Shown: positions 1 through 14,000, counted from the first letter of the stretch. The stretch is 64,000 nt of DNA from Laguncularia racemosa (GCA_037954665.1 JBBMOL010000009.1:1798001-1862000), one strand, 5' to 3'. The notes: generated by a model from the sequence alone, not told the origin. Numbers and translations: made by a program.

Positions 1-2209
1 AAGAATAAGCATTTGCTTGAAACTGCTAGGGCTTTGTTGTTTTAAATGCATGTCCCCAAACACTTCTAGGCTGATGCAGTGCCTACAGTTTGTTTTTTAG
101 TTAATTGTATGCCCTCAGTTATTCTAAATGGTGAGACTCCTTATCATACTCTTTTCCCGAGTAAATCTTTGTTTCCTATTGAACCCAAAATATTTGGTTG
201 TACATGTTTTGTTCGGGATGTGCATCCTCAAGTTACAAAACTTGATCCTAAGTCATTGAAATGTGTTTTTCTTCTCATGTTCAGAAAGGATACAGATGCT
301 ATTGTCCTAGCCTTGATAGGTATCCGGTATTGATTGATGTGACTTTTCGTGAAAATATCCCTTTCTCTCCATCCTTCAATCATACAAGCCAAGGGAAGGA
401 TGATGATCTGTTAATCTATACTGTTACATCTACCACTTCTACCCCTAAACCACCTCTTCAGGTCTACTCTCGCAGGCAATGTGATCCTAAGCTAGCTTAT
501 GATGCATGTCCTGAGCCAGCCTCCTCGTCATCAGATTCAATCTCTAGAGACCATCTTCCCATTGCCCTTCGTAAAGGTAAACTACAATGTACTTACCCTG
601 TTTCTTCGTTTGTGTCTTATGACCATCTATCAGCCTCCTCTTGTTCTTTTATTACATCTCTAGATTCTATCTCCCTTCCTAAAACCATTCATGAAACATT
701 ATCACATCCAGGATGGCGTAGTGCAATGGTAGAGGAGATGAATGCCCTTGATCAAAATGATACTTGGGATTTGGTACATCTACCTGCAAGGAAAAAGGCC
801 ATTGGCTATAAATAGGTTTTTATTGTTACAGTAAATCCCGATGGATCTATTGCTCGCTTAAAAGCTTGTCTTGTTGCTAAAGGATATACTCAAACTTATT
901 AGATAGATTATTCTGACACCTTTTCTCCTGTTTCTAAGTTAACATCTGTCAAGTTATTTATTTCCATGGCTGCAGTCTATGATTGGCCTCTACATCAGTT
1001 AGATATCAAGAATGCTTTTCTACACGAGGATCTTCAAGAAGAAGTTTATATGGAGCAACCTCCAAGGTTTGTTGCTCAAGGAGAGTTAGGAAAGGTTTGT
1101 CATCTTTGTAAGTCCTTATATGGTTTGAAGCAGAGCCCTCGTGCTTGGTTTGGAAAATTTAGCCAAGCCATTGAAAAATTTGGAATGCAAAAAAGCAAAT
1201 CTGATCATTCTATTTTCTACAAACGATCTATGACTGGTATTATTCTGTTAGTTGTATATATGGATGATATTGTTATTACTGGCAATGATACTACAGGTAT
1301 TTTGACTCTCAAATCCTTTTTTCAAAGTCAATTTCAAACAAAGGATTTAGGAATGTTGAAATATTTCTTGGGTGTTGAGGTAATGAGAAGCAAGAAAGGA
1401 ATTTTTCTATCTCAAAGAAAATATGTACTTAAGTTATTGTCTAAAACAGGAAAATTGGGTGCTAAACCATGTAGTACACCAATGGTTCCTAACTTGCAAC
1501 TGACAAAAGAAGGAGAGTTGTTTGAGGATCCTGAAAAATACAGACGAATGGTTAGTAAATTGAATTATCTTACAGTAACTCGATCGGATATTGCATATTC
1601 AATCAGTATTGTGAGTCAGTACATGTCTTCTCCAACAGTTGATCATTGGGCTGCTGTAAAGCAAATCTTGTGTTATTTAAAGGGAGCACCTGGACGTGGT
1701 ATTATGTATAAGAATCATGGTCATACTAGTATTGAGTGTTTCACAAATACTGACTGGGCAAGATGTAAAGAAGACTGGAGATCTACTCAGGGTATTATGT
1801 TTTCGTTGGTGGAAATTTGGTTTCATGGAAAAGTAATAAGCAAAATGTTGTATCTCGATCTAGTGCAGAATCGGAATATAGAGCTATGGCACAATTAGTG
1901 TGTGAAGTAATGTGGATATATCAGCTCTTAAATGAAGTAGGGTTCAACATCTCACTTCCTGCAAAACTATGGTGTGATAACCAGGCCACTCTTCATATTG
2001 CCTCGAATCCCGTGTTCCATGAACGAACTAAGCACGTCGAGATTGATTGTCATTTTGTTTGGGAGAAAATTCAACAAGGGTTAATTTCTACTGGGTTTGT
2101 GAAGACTAGAGAAAAATTAGGAGATCTTCTTACAAATGCTCTAAATGGGGCTCAGGTTAACTATCTGTGTAACAAGCTGGGTATGATTAATATCTATGCT
2201 TCAGCTTGA
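1..2209 (+). pseudogene. copia A polyprotein, integrase end to RNase H
   Basis: Segments read in order: the end of the integrase (1-400); a linker with the copia-typical 'PIALRKGKL' type motif (about 555-590); reverse transcriptase from about 700, with 'QLDIKNAFLH' near 1000, 'SLYGLKQSPRAW' near 1120 and the catalytic YMDD at about 1258-1269; and RNase H (1730-2200) with 'SAESEYRAMA' and 'TKHVEID'. The frame is broken by stops near 43, 813 and 900 and by a frameshift near 1820. In a live element this would copy RNA into DNA in the virus-like particle. Here the YMDD box survives but the polyprotein cannot be made. Confidence 0.85.
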
Positions 2210-2216
2210 GAGAAAG

Positions 2217-2416
2217 TGTTATAGGCTGTAAATTAGTAAATTAGGAAATTAGGAAATTAGTAAATTAGATATTATTATTATTATTATTAGATATATATAT
2301 ATTAGTGCTAAAATAGAGATTTAGCTTCCTTTTTTTAGTTCAGTAAAACATGTATATATGTGTAACCTAAGACTCAATGAAATATATGTAATTTTTCCCT
2401 CTTTCTTAAAATTACA
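2217..2416 (+). repeat. 3' LTR of copia A
   Basis: Starts TGTTATAGG directly after a purine tract and ends ...AATTACA, giving about 200 bp with TG...CA ends. It holds a short (TTA)n run. The partner 5' LTR is outside the window, so the right border is by eye only. Confidence 0.6.
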
Positions 2417-2479
2417 ATATTAAAGTCGCCTTCAACTGAAAATTCTACTTTTCTAAGCTCTAAACCTCAAGGGTTGGTA

Positions 2480-5400
2480 TTGGACAAAGCTGCTGTAGAC
2501 AAGAACAATTGGCCAGGTGTGCAAAAGGATCGCAAAGAGTTGTGGTGCACGTATTGCAAGAAACCACAACACACCAAAGAACGATGCTAGAAATTACATG
2601 GGAAACCATCCAATCATGAATGGGGATAGAAAGGTGGTCAACAAAGGTAGGCTCATGTGTCGATTCAAAACCCAATTCAAGTGTTTAGAGGATTTAATAT
2701 AGAGGAAATTGAGAAGATTAGGAGTATACTGAGGACTATTGAAAAACTGACCACTAACAATTCTCAACCAACGAATCAAGGTATGTGTTCATTGACCATT
2801 TCAAGTGAGGATCTAATCTCTCTTGGATTAAATGCTTTAGGTAATGAGCTTAGGAATGCCTAGATCCTTGACTCTGGTGCTACGGATCATATGACCTATA
2901 TTTCAAATAAATTCAAAACCTATAACCCCTGTTCTAGCAATAGAAACATTGTTGTTGCCGATGGTTCTAAAACCATAGTAGCAGGAATAGGAGATGTCCA
3001 GGTTACCCCAAAACTGATGCTTAAAAATGTTTCTCATGTTCCCTAATTATTTACAAATTTGGTTTCCATACAAAAACTTACAAAAAATCTAACTGGCTGT
3101 GTTATATTCCATGACTCCTATTGTGAATTTTAGGACCAGAGTTTGTGGTGGAAGATTAGACTTGCTAAGGAACATAATGGACTCTATTACTTAGATACAT
3201 CAAGTCAACCGGAATTCAATGAATCTGCCATGTCTATGTTGTTTTCTTTTTCCAATAAGGATGTCATCTAGTTACATCATAGGCGCTTAGGTCATGTGTC
3301 TTTTCTTGTGTTGAAAATACTGTTTCCCTCTTTGTTCAAGGGATTTGATGTTCAGTTTTTTCATTGTGATATTTGTGAGTATGCAAAGCACACTCATGTA
3401 CCATTTTCCATCAATAATAAAATATCTTCTTTTCCTTTCTTTTTAATCCATGGCGATATTTGGAGGTCATCAACTATTCCAAACATCTTAGGGTCTAAGT
3501 GGTTTATAACGTTTATTGATGATTGCACAAGAGTCTCTTGGATCTATTTACTCAAAAATAAGTTTGATGTGAGTCATATTTTTCCTAACTTTCATGCAAT
3601 GATTCAAAATCATTCGGACAATGCTCCTCAAGATTATTTCAATCAAATCTTGAGTCCATATTTCCAAAAAGAAGAATCATACACAAATCTTCCTATATCG
3701 CTACTCCACATCAAAATGGAGTGGCAGAAAGAAAAAACCGACATCTTATTGGGTGCACTAGAACCTTATTGTTTCAACAAAATATGCCAAAAACATATTG
3801 GGGAGAAGTTGTACTCACATCAGCTTATGTCATAAACAAAATTCCTTCCAAGGTCTTGGGGTTTCAAAGTCCACTAGAAAACCTGCCCAAATTCTACTCT
3901 GATATTCGATCTTCCTTTAATCTCACTCCTTGGTTTTTGGGTGCACTTCCTTTGTCCATGTTCATAGTCATAACCATGGGAAGTTAGATCCTCATGCTCT
4001 TACGTGTGTCTTCGTGGGGTACTCATCTATTCAAAAGGGTTACAAATGTTATCATTCACCTACGAGAAAACTCTATGTCTCGGCCAATGTTAGATTTATT
4101 GAAAATAAACCCTATTTCACCACTCCTTATCTTTAGGGGGAGTCACATACACTTGAAGATAAGGAGTTAAACTTTTCACCACTAGAGTTATTTAAATCTG
4201 AATCTAAAAAGTCAATTCCAAAATCTGATGGTTGGAAGAAAAAAGGGAAGGAGATGGTGAAATGGTGAAACTTTTGACTAGTTTCAGTTTGACCAAGTGT
4301 ATACAAGGAGAGGAGATCCCATCATGACTACAAGGCAAGAAAAATCTTCTAAACCAAGCTTTGGAAATGAGGTAACAATGAGTAAATCAAATCTGAATTC
4401 TACACCACCAATAGCCCATCCTTCTACTAACCCTGAACCACCTTGTCCCAAGCCTCTTAGCTTTGACTAGGATCTACATCTGCCTATTGCTGTAAGAAAA
4501 AAGACTTGAGAATGCACCAAAAGACCCCTATGCCCATTGTCTCACTGTGTCTTTTGAGAAGTTTTCTCCAAGCCATTAAAGTTTCCTTTCCACATTAAAC
4601 ACAGTTTCTATTTCTAGCTCATTGTCTGAAGCATTATCAAAGAAAGAATGGAGACTTGCTATGGAAGCAGAAATGGATGCATTAGAGAAGAATGGGACTT
4701 GGGAAGTGGTTGATTTACCAAAGGGTAAGAAAACCATGGGCTGTAAGTGGGTGTATGTACTAAAATTTAAGGTAGATGGGTCTCCAGAAAGCTATAAGGC
4801 GGGATTAGTCGCAAAAGGATACACGCAAACATGTAGAGTAAATTATCAAGAAACATTTACTTCAGTAACAAAGATGAATACAGTCAAGATTTTTCTATCC
4901 TTGGCTATTGATTTTGATTAGGAATTGTAGCAGTATGATGTGACGAATGCTTTTCTTCATGGAGAATTAGCAGAAGAGATCTATATGAGCATTCCACTAG
5001 TATTTAGTGGGGTTGATAAGAACAAGGCTTATCAATTAAAAAAGGCATTATATGGGCTAAAACAATCCCTACATGCTTGGTTTGGATGATTTGCCAAGGT
5101 AATGATAGCTAGTGGCTATAAGCAAAGTCAAGGAGATCACATACTTTTCATTTAGCATTCGGTCTCCAGGAAGGTGGGGGCACTGTTTTAAGTATGTACA
5201 TAGATGACATTATTGTGATAGGAAATGGTGAAGTAGAAAAGGAGGCCTTGAAGCGATGTTTAGCTAAGGAATTTGAAATAAAAGATTTAGGAAGATTGAA
5301 GTGTTTCCTTCAAATTGAGGTGGCTCGATCAAGGCAGGGAATTTTTATTTCTCAATAGAAGTATGTTATGAACCTGCTCAAGGAAACAAGCATGATGGCT

Positions 5401-6138
5401 AGCAAACCAGTTGGAACTCCCATTGAAAAAAATCATAGACTAAGTAAGGCTCTTGGAGATAAGGTAGTAGATAGAGAGATGTACCAAAGGCTTGTTAGGA
5501 AATTCATCTATCTTGCACATACTAGGTCAGATATAGCATACTCAGTCAATTTATGCATGATCCTAGAGAAGTTCACCTACAGACAGTCTACCAAGAGCTT
5601 CATTACTTAAAGGTACATCCACAGAAGGGAATTTTGTTCAAAAAGGAATCTGCAATTGATCTAGCAGTTTACACAAATGCGAACTTTGCAGGGTCTCCAA
5701 TTTACAGGCGATCAACTTTGGGCTATTGTACCTTCCTTGGAGGAAACTTGATATCTTGGAGAAGCAAGAAACAGAGTGTGGTAGTAAGGTCAAGTGCTAA
5801 AGTAGAGTTTAGAGCTATGGTAGTAGGAGTATGAATTAATGTGGGCCAAAATTATCCTGGAGGACTTGAAGATTCAATGGAGCAAACCAATGAAGCTATA
5901 CTGTGATAACAAATTAGTTATAAGTATAGCCTACAACTCAGTGCAGCATGGCCGGACGAAACACATAGAGATAGATAGGCACTTTATTAAAAAGAAGCTA
6001 GACAATGGATTGATTTGTACTCCATATGTCCCAACAAGACTTCAACTTGTAGATGTGATGACAAAGGGACTTTGTAACAACATGTTTCATGAGAATGTTA
6101 GCAAGATAGGAATGGAAGATCTATATTCACCAACTTGA
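2480..6138 (+). pseudogene. copia B gag-pol, decayed
   Basis: Domains in order: gag zinc knuckle CX2CX4HX4C at about 2547-2590; protease 'DSGATDHMT' at about 2870-2896; gag-pre-integrase with an HHCC-type 'HRRLGH...CDICEYAKHT' at about 3280-3390; integrase core 'HGDIW' near 3450 and 'AERKNRH' near 3725; RT from about 4640 ('WRLAMEAEMDALEKNGTW'), with a damaged active-site region near 5200; and RNase H at 5640-6130 with 'CDNK' and 'TKHIEIDRHF'. Stops interrupt nearly every domain, for example near 2861, 3043, 4919 and 5832. No functional product is expected. Confidence 0.85.
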
Positions 6139-6145
6139 GGAGGAG

Positions 6146-6346
6146 TATAAGAAATCTCGGATGAGTAATCTTATGAGATATTTTAGGAAAGTTAGTGGAG
6201 GAAATCAAGACTAATAAGTTAAGGGAATTAGCTGTAATTAGCTGTAGACTTTCTTTGTTTAATATAACGAAAACTGTATATATAAACTAGAATAAATTAT
6301 AAAAGAAAGAGAATTACAGCATTAATAAAATCTTTTTTTTCTAACA
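6146..6346 (+). repeat. 3' LTR of copia B
   Basis: Follows the polypurine tract TTGAGGAGGAG (6135-6145). It begins TATAAGAAATC, probably an altered TGTAAGAAATC, and ends ...TTCTAACA. Length is about 201 bp. No 5' partner is present for comparison. Confidence 0.6.
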
Positions 6347-6350
6347 AGTA

Positions 6351-6850
6351 ACACATCAATTGTAGCTATTACGGCCAAAGTCTTGAGAAACAGTTAAAAA
6401 ACTAATTGATTGAGCAACAGTAGCTAATGATTGACCACTACCTTTATTGTCACTTATTTTCACTTGACTTAATAGATGTTGAAGCATAGCGATTTGATCA
6501 GCTACAAGAGAAGTTGTTGAGGGAATAGAATTCTATGCTATATAGGAAGAGTCTTCAAGCATGTAAGATCAAAACTTTAGTGTCAGTTCTTCAATTTTTT
6601 TAGTGGCGTCACTCATTGTGGATTAATTACAGTCAAATAAAGATCAAGTGGAGCTTTGATACCATGAAGAAATAACATAGATTTATTTTGAATTATACAT
6701 TTTGAAGCCACAATATGATCTATTTTAGATAGTCTTAATATGGTTATAGCAACAACCATTATTGCAACAACCTTAACTACCTAATAACATTTACTGTACC
6801 AACTTATAATAGTAATTGCTAAATCCACCAACAAGAAGAAATAATTAGCT
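6351..6850 (-). mobile_element. 5' end fragment of another LTR retrotransposon (minus strand)
   Basis: Read on the minus strand, a primer-binding site TGGTATCAAAGC (6664-6653) is followed by a short leader and a gag start codon at 6616-6614. The frame there begins MSDATKKIEELTLKF and runs, with stops, to about 6355. Sequence beyond 6665 is then probably the 5' LTR, whose outer border I cannot fix. The fragment is cut exactly where the copia B LTR ends, so B may have inserted into it. Confidence 0.55.
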
Positions 6851-7951
6851 AATGATATTTAAATTCCTACATTTTGGTTTATTTTTCTTTTTAAATTTGT
6901 TACTAAAATCATGTCTTCAACTCATGGTTCCAGTGTAATTTAAAATCTAAGTTGTAGACACATTTTTTAGTTATTTCCATCTCTCTCTCTCTCTTTTCCC
7001 TTCTTTTTTGTCTTTTATTTAACTAAATCTGTGTTTCTAACTCACAATTTCAAGGTAATTTTAAATTGTGACTTGAAGGCATGATTTCAAATAAGGTATT
7101 CTTGGGAATTTTTATGAAGGGTTGTGTTTTAGGGATTTTCTTAAAAAACGCAATATTTTTGTCATTTCCCCTATAGCCTTGACTCATTATACAAACAACA
7201 TGTTCACTTAGAGAAAATAACTATTTTATTTTCCTTTATTCCATATAAAATTACTATTATGGTGATTAGTTTAATTTTAAACACTGAATAGCCATTCTAA
7301 TAAATTGCCATTACCTAAAATATTTAATAGCAGTTCATGTCTCCAAGTCATGAATTACTATTCAATGGTCCATTTATTATTTTTACTATAAATGGCCTAT
7401 CATTAAACTGCATCACTTTAGTCCCACTGTCTACACTTGCAGTATAATTGATATTTTGATTTTATTCTAATATAATTCCTTACATTATTTTACATTAACT
7501 AAACAATGTAATATGCATGTAGTAATAATTGCAATTCTATTCAATTCCTATTAAATTGTTATTCAATTCCCCTTTATTCCATATGGTGAAGTGAAGATGT
7601 GGTGGCACAACAACCATAGGACCTCCTACTAATAAAGGTAAAAGGGAAGTGCACTGTTGCCCACCAACAATAAGAATGTAAACTTTTTGAGGCTTTCTCT
7701 AACCACATCTCTGTGTCCACGACACTTCCATATGGGGAAGCATAAGCTACCTTGTTCCATCAATTGTTGCCGATCTTTATATTGTTTGGGCACATCTATT
7801 TCTGGCTAGCATTAACTGAAGTTATTTTTTTCTGGAGATCCTAAAAGTTTTGACAGGATTGGCACTTTTGAGATTTTTGTTACTAATTTCGTTAACTTAT
7901 TTCTGTTTACTCCTATTAACCTTTACCATTACCCCCCATATGTTCATGCAG
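6851..7951. other. AT-rich intron-like sequence, no gene seen
   Basis: No exon, RNA gene or clear element was recognised. A loose 60-bp imperfect direct repeat is visible near 6905-6965 and 7022-7085. The stretch precedes the first visible ABC1K exon and ends in a usable 3' splice site. Confidence 0.5.
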
Positions 7952-8042
7952 ACAGCTTTATGGAGGTATACCAGATGTTGTAGTGCCAAAGATGTATGTG
8001 GAGCTCACAACTTCCAGGGTGCTTACAATGGAATGGGTAGAG
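7952..8042 (+). CDS. ABC1K visible exon 1
   Basis: Encodes (Q)LYGGIPDVVVPKMYVEL...LTMEWVE. The acceptor is ...CATGCAG, with an alternative AG four bases later (exon from 7956). The donor GTACAA follows GAG. At least one exon must precede it. Confidence 0.85.
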
Positions 8043-11000
8043 GTACAATATGTTCTTATTTTTGTCATATTATTGAATCTCTACAGAGTATATGGCCATG
8101 AAGCTTGCAATTGCACTCTGCTGTATAGCCATGTTATTTATGCAATGTGGGAATTGGCATAGATATGTTGGTATTTCAAGATTTCAATCTTGCTAATTTT
8201 CAGGTACATTGATAAGTAGATATATTCTCTCTCTTTCCAATTCCCTCCAGGTGGGTGGGTGAGCACCATATGGGCTCAATTTTTATGAAATGGGAGATCT
8301 TATCATTCTCAAAGCCATTGGTCCTAAACGCTAGACTTTGATTTTTGCTGGAACTTTCTAGGTCATTTCTAGAGAATGGCATTTTACTGATACCTTTTAA
8401 GTGAAAGATGCGAAAGAGAGAGTAATAAAGGTAGCGTTTGGTTACTGGTACTGGATAGGATAAAGAGTACTGGACAGTACAAAATAAGAAGGACTGGACA
8501 AAAAAAATTTTTGTACTACGTTTGGTTTGTTCAGTACTGGACAAAGATTTTTGTACTGTCCAGTGTTTGGAATTGCAAAGTACTGGACTGAACATAGTAA
8601 ATTTGACAATTATACCTTTTTTAATTATATCATGGTTATTTATATATATTTGATATTATTATAAGAAAATACAATTTGAAGAGATTATAAATTATATAAA
8701 ATAATTCGTGTAAATCCATTGATTGAAAAAATTTAATAATTCATATTATAAATTACAATAATTTGTTATATTTAATAAAATAACACATTACTTTTCTTTT
8801 ATCTTAAAAATGATGTTCCGATATAGTATATATACATGATAAATAATATACAACATAAAAGAATCTTGACTTGAAATTAGCAATAAACATGGTTTTTATA
8901 AAAAAAAAACTTATGTTATATTATTTTTCTCATGCTATGTAATTTTCTTTATTCTTATCGTACTGGAAATCAAAACGTGAGTTTGGAATCAAGTTGGGAC
9001 ACGTGATGATCTATTTATACATGAAAGATTAATCTACCACCACCGTCCCATTTCAACGGATATCTAAACGCACGGCGACAACCAAACGGAGAGCATTCGA
9101 CGAAGATAGAAAAGCAAGCGAGGAAAATCTAAACGGACGGCAACAACCACAGGTAGAGCATGCGGGGAACATAGAAAAGCAAGCAAGAATGTGAGAAAGA
9201 ACGAAAGGATACAAACTTGACGGCGACTTCTGGTGTGACGACAGCGACATTCGAATAGAAATCGATTGCATGATGAATCCCGTTGTTGGAGCGGCGCTGA
9301 TGGGTTTTTCTACTGTACTTGAAGGGCAAGCTAGTGCGGCGCAGATGGGTTCGAATGAAAAGGGTTTGGGGAGGTAGGGTTTGTTTGTAAAGAGAAAAAT
9401 ATAAAGGGCAAGTTGGAGATTTTGAAAAAAATGAATTTTTATCCTGTACCAGATTTTTTGTACCTAATTACATGTGGTACAAAAATTTTGCCATTTTGTC
9501 CAGTACCACATTGAATTTTTGTTCAGTACTTTTTTCGTGAATGGTAACCAAACGCAGGACAAAAAAATTTGTCATGTCCAGTACCACATTTTTGTGGCAA
9601 CCAAACGCTAAAAAAGTAATTATTTAGTTACCTCTATAAATGAGTGTGTACGTGTGTGTGATATGGCAATGCACGTTCACTCTCCTATTTTGCGTGTTTA
9701 TAAGAGATGGAATAGGGATGGATCTTTGGATCCTCCACCTCAATAATAATGCTGTGTTGGTGTTGATGCATTGGTATTGGTGTGTGTGTGTGTGTTGTGT
9801 GAAGGGTTGTGTTGGGTGTGTTGTTTTGTGTGGGTGGTCTGGTGAGTTTTTAGTATAGTTCGGTTGTTTTGTGGTTATTGCTGATGTGGAGTGGAGGTGC
9901 TAATGTGGCTTTTGCCTAGTAGTGTAAGTTAGCAAAAGAGCTTCATATAAATAGTTAAAGTATCACTTGGTACGGGGTATGTAAAAAAGACATTTTTCTG
10001 GTTCTTTCCTGAAAAAGTGAAAAGACATTTTCTGGTTTATATCAATTGATATGACCTACCTAGAATATGTTTCTGGATGATATTTTGAGAGATGTTATTA
10101 GAGTAATAAATACAGTATTTTTAAGGAAACAAAAAGGCTCTCTTTTGTATCCTGGAAAACCTATGAGAGGAAAAAATATAAATATGAGTAGGAGAGAGAA
10201 GAGCAGCCAAAAAAAAAAAAAAAGAAAAGAAAAGAAAAAATTGTGTTTAAAAGAGAGAGAGTGCCTCTTGGTGATCAAGTTGCTCATGGACCTTCTTCAT
10301 TGAAGGTATATTAGGGTTTGTACTTTTTCTTCTATAAAAATCAACAAAGAAAAAATTAGTTTTTGTTATTGTAGTTTTCTGGTTCATATCAGCTTGTGTA
10401 TCAACTATGAAATGGATAATTGGGAGATGTGATGGAGATGGGTTGTTGCCCAAATATACCATTCAATATTTTCTGGAAATCTCCATTCTCATTGTCCTCA
10501 TTGGTGGAATTTAGTCAGTTAATATAATAATTTTCTTTTTCGCTTGTGCAGGGACAAAAGTTGTCTGAAGTTAAAGACCTATACTTAGTCGAGGTGATAC
10601 AAAACCTTTTTTTATAACATGTTATGAAATATTTGCTTGACAATACATGGGAACTAGTAATATATATCTCATGGAGGTCATACTTTTGTCCTTAGGTGGG
10701 AGTTTACTGCTCCTTTAATCAACTTTTGGAGTATGGCTTTTATCATGCTGATCCCCACCCTGGAAATCTTCTTCGAACATATGATGGCAAGCTCGCTTAT
10801 CTAGGTATATATTGAAAACTTAGTCACTAATAATTTTTAGTTTATGTTAGTATTAATTTCTATCATTAATGTGCAAGGATGTTATCTGTTGTCTTACATG
10901 TTTAAGATCACCATATGTTATTCGTTTCAGATGCAAAACAACTAAAAGAGGCTATTATTGTTAATTTGCTCTCTCTCCTTTATCCCACTAACTATTCCAA

Positions 11001-14000
11001 TCCATTTCCCACTTTTACATGCTTTATTCATCAACTGCCTGTCTCCATATTCTTTACACAGCATCTTTACTTCTTGTTTTATGCTAAATTTTTTAATCAC
11101 TTTTCCTTCTAAAAGTATATGATCACCTTGTATTTTATGTCATTTATTTTTTTAGCACATGCATCACTGTTGTGTTGCCAGCTGGTGAGAGTTCATGTAG
11201 AACGATCGGAAAGTGGATCAAAAATTTGGAACAAGATGTGACTACAGTTCAAGTAAAGCATTTTCCTGCAGATGTTTTAAATTTTGTTCCCAAATTCAGA
11301 AAGCATAACCCCCAGTTGAGTCCCATGGTCAATGAAAATGCGTGAGATGACCCTAGTCTAAGAAAATGCAAACTTGACCAGAGTTATGCTGTAACTCATT
11401 TGGTCAAGGTGCCCTACGTCAATAATTTCTTACAATTCTTACAATTACACTCTGGTCCTAGAGACCGGTGAAGTTCTAACATGATGCCACAGGATTGTAA
11501 GTACACTTGAGTAATAGGTCTGTTCACAACAATATCAGGTTCCAATCGTATTTTTAGGGACTTTCTACCATGTTTACCTATGGTGTTAGTGAATTTGGGC
11601 TTGTTAAGACAGAACCTCAAGATCTCATAAAATTCTGGAATTTAATTGGTGAAAATTAGCTACTGCATTTCTTCATTTTTTCTTCTTTTATCAATACAAG
11701 ATGGCAGTTACAATTGATAACTTCTTCCCTATTTTCACTTTTAACTGCTCCATAGCATTACTCCAGAACAACACCACACAAATGACTTCTTGACCACTAT
11801 CCTACATGCGAGAAATGACAAAGGAAATACAACACAAGATAAAATAGACTCCACACCACTGATACTAAAACACATTACACACACATAGTACTGCACACTT
11901 CACACACAAAAAAAATACAAACACCAACACCAACCACTGGAACTAAACTTGATATTCTACTCTTGCTTCTTCTTGTACCTAGCATAGACATATTTAAAAG
12001 GAGTGGTTGACTTCTTAACACATGAGTGTTATTTTCTTGTTTTGTCGCCAAAATTATACAAGCAGCTTCACAGACAGTATTCCAACTATGACATGAGCAA
12101 AGTATGATAGGCAGAACTGAGTCAATGGGATGAACAAAACCACTGCATGCAGGCAGCTTAAAACTGACAATATGTATCTCATTTTTGGTGTGGATTTATT
12201 TATTCATGTAAACTTATAGGTTGATCATTTGGACAATAATTGGCCATTAAACAGAAATTAATGGGAATTGTATTGCTAATGTGAATTACTAGTGCCATTG
12301 TTAGTAAAAAAACACAACAGGGAGTATCTGCATTTTGGAATGTGATCTTCTATCTGATAATATTGCTTGTTCTTTCATGCCAAATGAGTTAACTTTTAAA
12401 TATTCACTGCCAGATTTTGGTATGATGGGTGAATTTAAACAGGAGCTACGTGATGGATTTATTGAAGCTTGTCTTCATCTGGTCAATCGTGATTTCAATG
12501 CATTGGCCAAAGACTTTGTTACACTTGGGTAACTTTATTTGTTGCATCATTCAGTTAGTGATGGTACGTGCTATTTACTTGGTCCTTTTGAGGTAGCATG
12601 TATACAATTTATGCAGGCTTCTTCCTCCAACTGCAGACAAAGAGGCTGTTACAAAGGCTTTGACAGGTTTGCACCTTGTCTCATAGAAAATGTGAATATG
12701 AAATATCCACTTCTATCTTAGACCTAATCGATGATTTTTTTCATCAATCTTCCTTGTAGATGTCTTTCAAAATGCTGTATCAAAAGGAGTACGCAACATA
12801 AGCTTTGGGGACCTATTGGGAAACTTGGGAACCACCATGTAAGCTTCTACACCTCAAATTAATCCTTCACGAAATTTGCATTTCACATGTACAGGCTTTT
12901 CACTTTCAACATAGGTCAAATGTTAGGATTAGGCATTCAAAAAAAGAAAAGCTTCTGATTTATGAGAATCAAACCATGTCAGATCCAAGATTGAAATAGA
13001 AGTCAAACAATCACTACTAACCTTTGCTGTAGTTGCAGGGGCTTAGAAGATCTTGGCACTCTTCTTCCCAGTGCCTGGGCCCAATATTTACTGAAAATGC
13101 CCTGTAATTTTACTTTACTTTTTGGTGGCTATTTAGGGGCAATCTATATACTTATGTCAATCTCATGCGACTAACTAATTGATCATATGTTGAAACAGTA
13201 TGAAATAAAGTTGTTCTCTAACTATATTGGACTAGGTATTGCTTACCACTAGAAATTCATTAGCTGAGAGTTGGATCAACTTCTTGTTGGGATAATTACA
13301 TGAGTTACCTGCTTCAAAAGTCTACTACTTAAACTTTTGTATCATGGAACTGCATCAAACTATTGAAAATTATTATGCATAAACTACAATTACTTGTATC
13401 CTGTAGCAAATAATTCTTAATAAAACTTCTCTCTTATGATTTCAAGGAATAGATACACATATATATACAAAAGAAATCTTCTTGACTATATCTTTCTATT
13501 CCTAATATATGCACTATATATATATGATACACAATATTGCTATCTATATATATATATACAGAATATTACATTGAAATCCCTAGGATATTAATTCCTAATA
13601 TAGAAGAAGAGAATCTGGTTTGATTTCCTACACTCCCCCTCAAACCAGATGATATATGTTCATTAAACCAAGCTTGGAACTTAGTTCAATGAAGTTGGGT
13701 CGAAATAGAGCCTTTGTCAAGATGTCTGCCACCTGCTGTCTAGAGGGAACATAATTAAGAGAAATCTCTTTTCCTTCTATTTTCTCATTGATGAAGTGCC
13801 TATCTATTTCGACATGCTTTGTTCTGTCATGATGAACTGGGTTCTTGGCAATTGCAATAGCTGACTGATTATCACACATCACTTGAATAGAATCATCCAT
13901 ACCAATTTTGAGTTCATTCAAAAGGCATTTTAACCAAATCCCTTCACATATGCCTTGAGCTAATGCTCGAAACTCAACCTCAACACTGCTACGAGCTACT

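Larger units (their letters stand above)
1..2416 (+). mobile_element. Ty1/copia retrotransposon A, 3' part
   Basis: The window opens inside the integrase C-terminal region of a copia element and runs through reverse transcriptase and RNase H to a 3' LTR. Its 5' half lies before position 1. The coding part carries several stops and frameshifts, so the copy is dead. A purine-rich tract (2205-2216) precedes the LTR at 2217. The element lies upstream of the first visible ABC1K exon in the same orientation, so it probably sits in an intron of that gene. That placement is inference. Confidence 0.85.
2461..6346 (+). mobile_element. Ty1/copia retrotransposon B, 5'-truncated
   Basis: This element lacks its 5' LTR and most of gag. 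It begins just before the gag zinc knuckle and runs through protease, integrase, RT and RNase H to a 3' LTR. It lies only about 45 bp after the LTR of copia A, in the same orientation. Its protein resembles copia D (24381-29356), notably around the zinc knuckle, protease and RNase H, so B and D are probably the same lineage. Multiple stops and frameshifts make it inactive. Confidence 0.85.

Noticed and set aside
9053..9329. Ser/Cys-rich minus-strand frames as a captured gene
   Set aside because: Two overlapping frames with no recognisable domain lie in the middle of a non-autonomous transposon. Kept only as a note in the finding.
10060..10303. Overlapping lysine-rich and phenylalanine-rich open frames on both strands
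   Set aside because: They are produced by the A-rich tract at 10208-10225 inside an intron and show no protein features.
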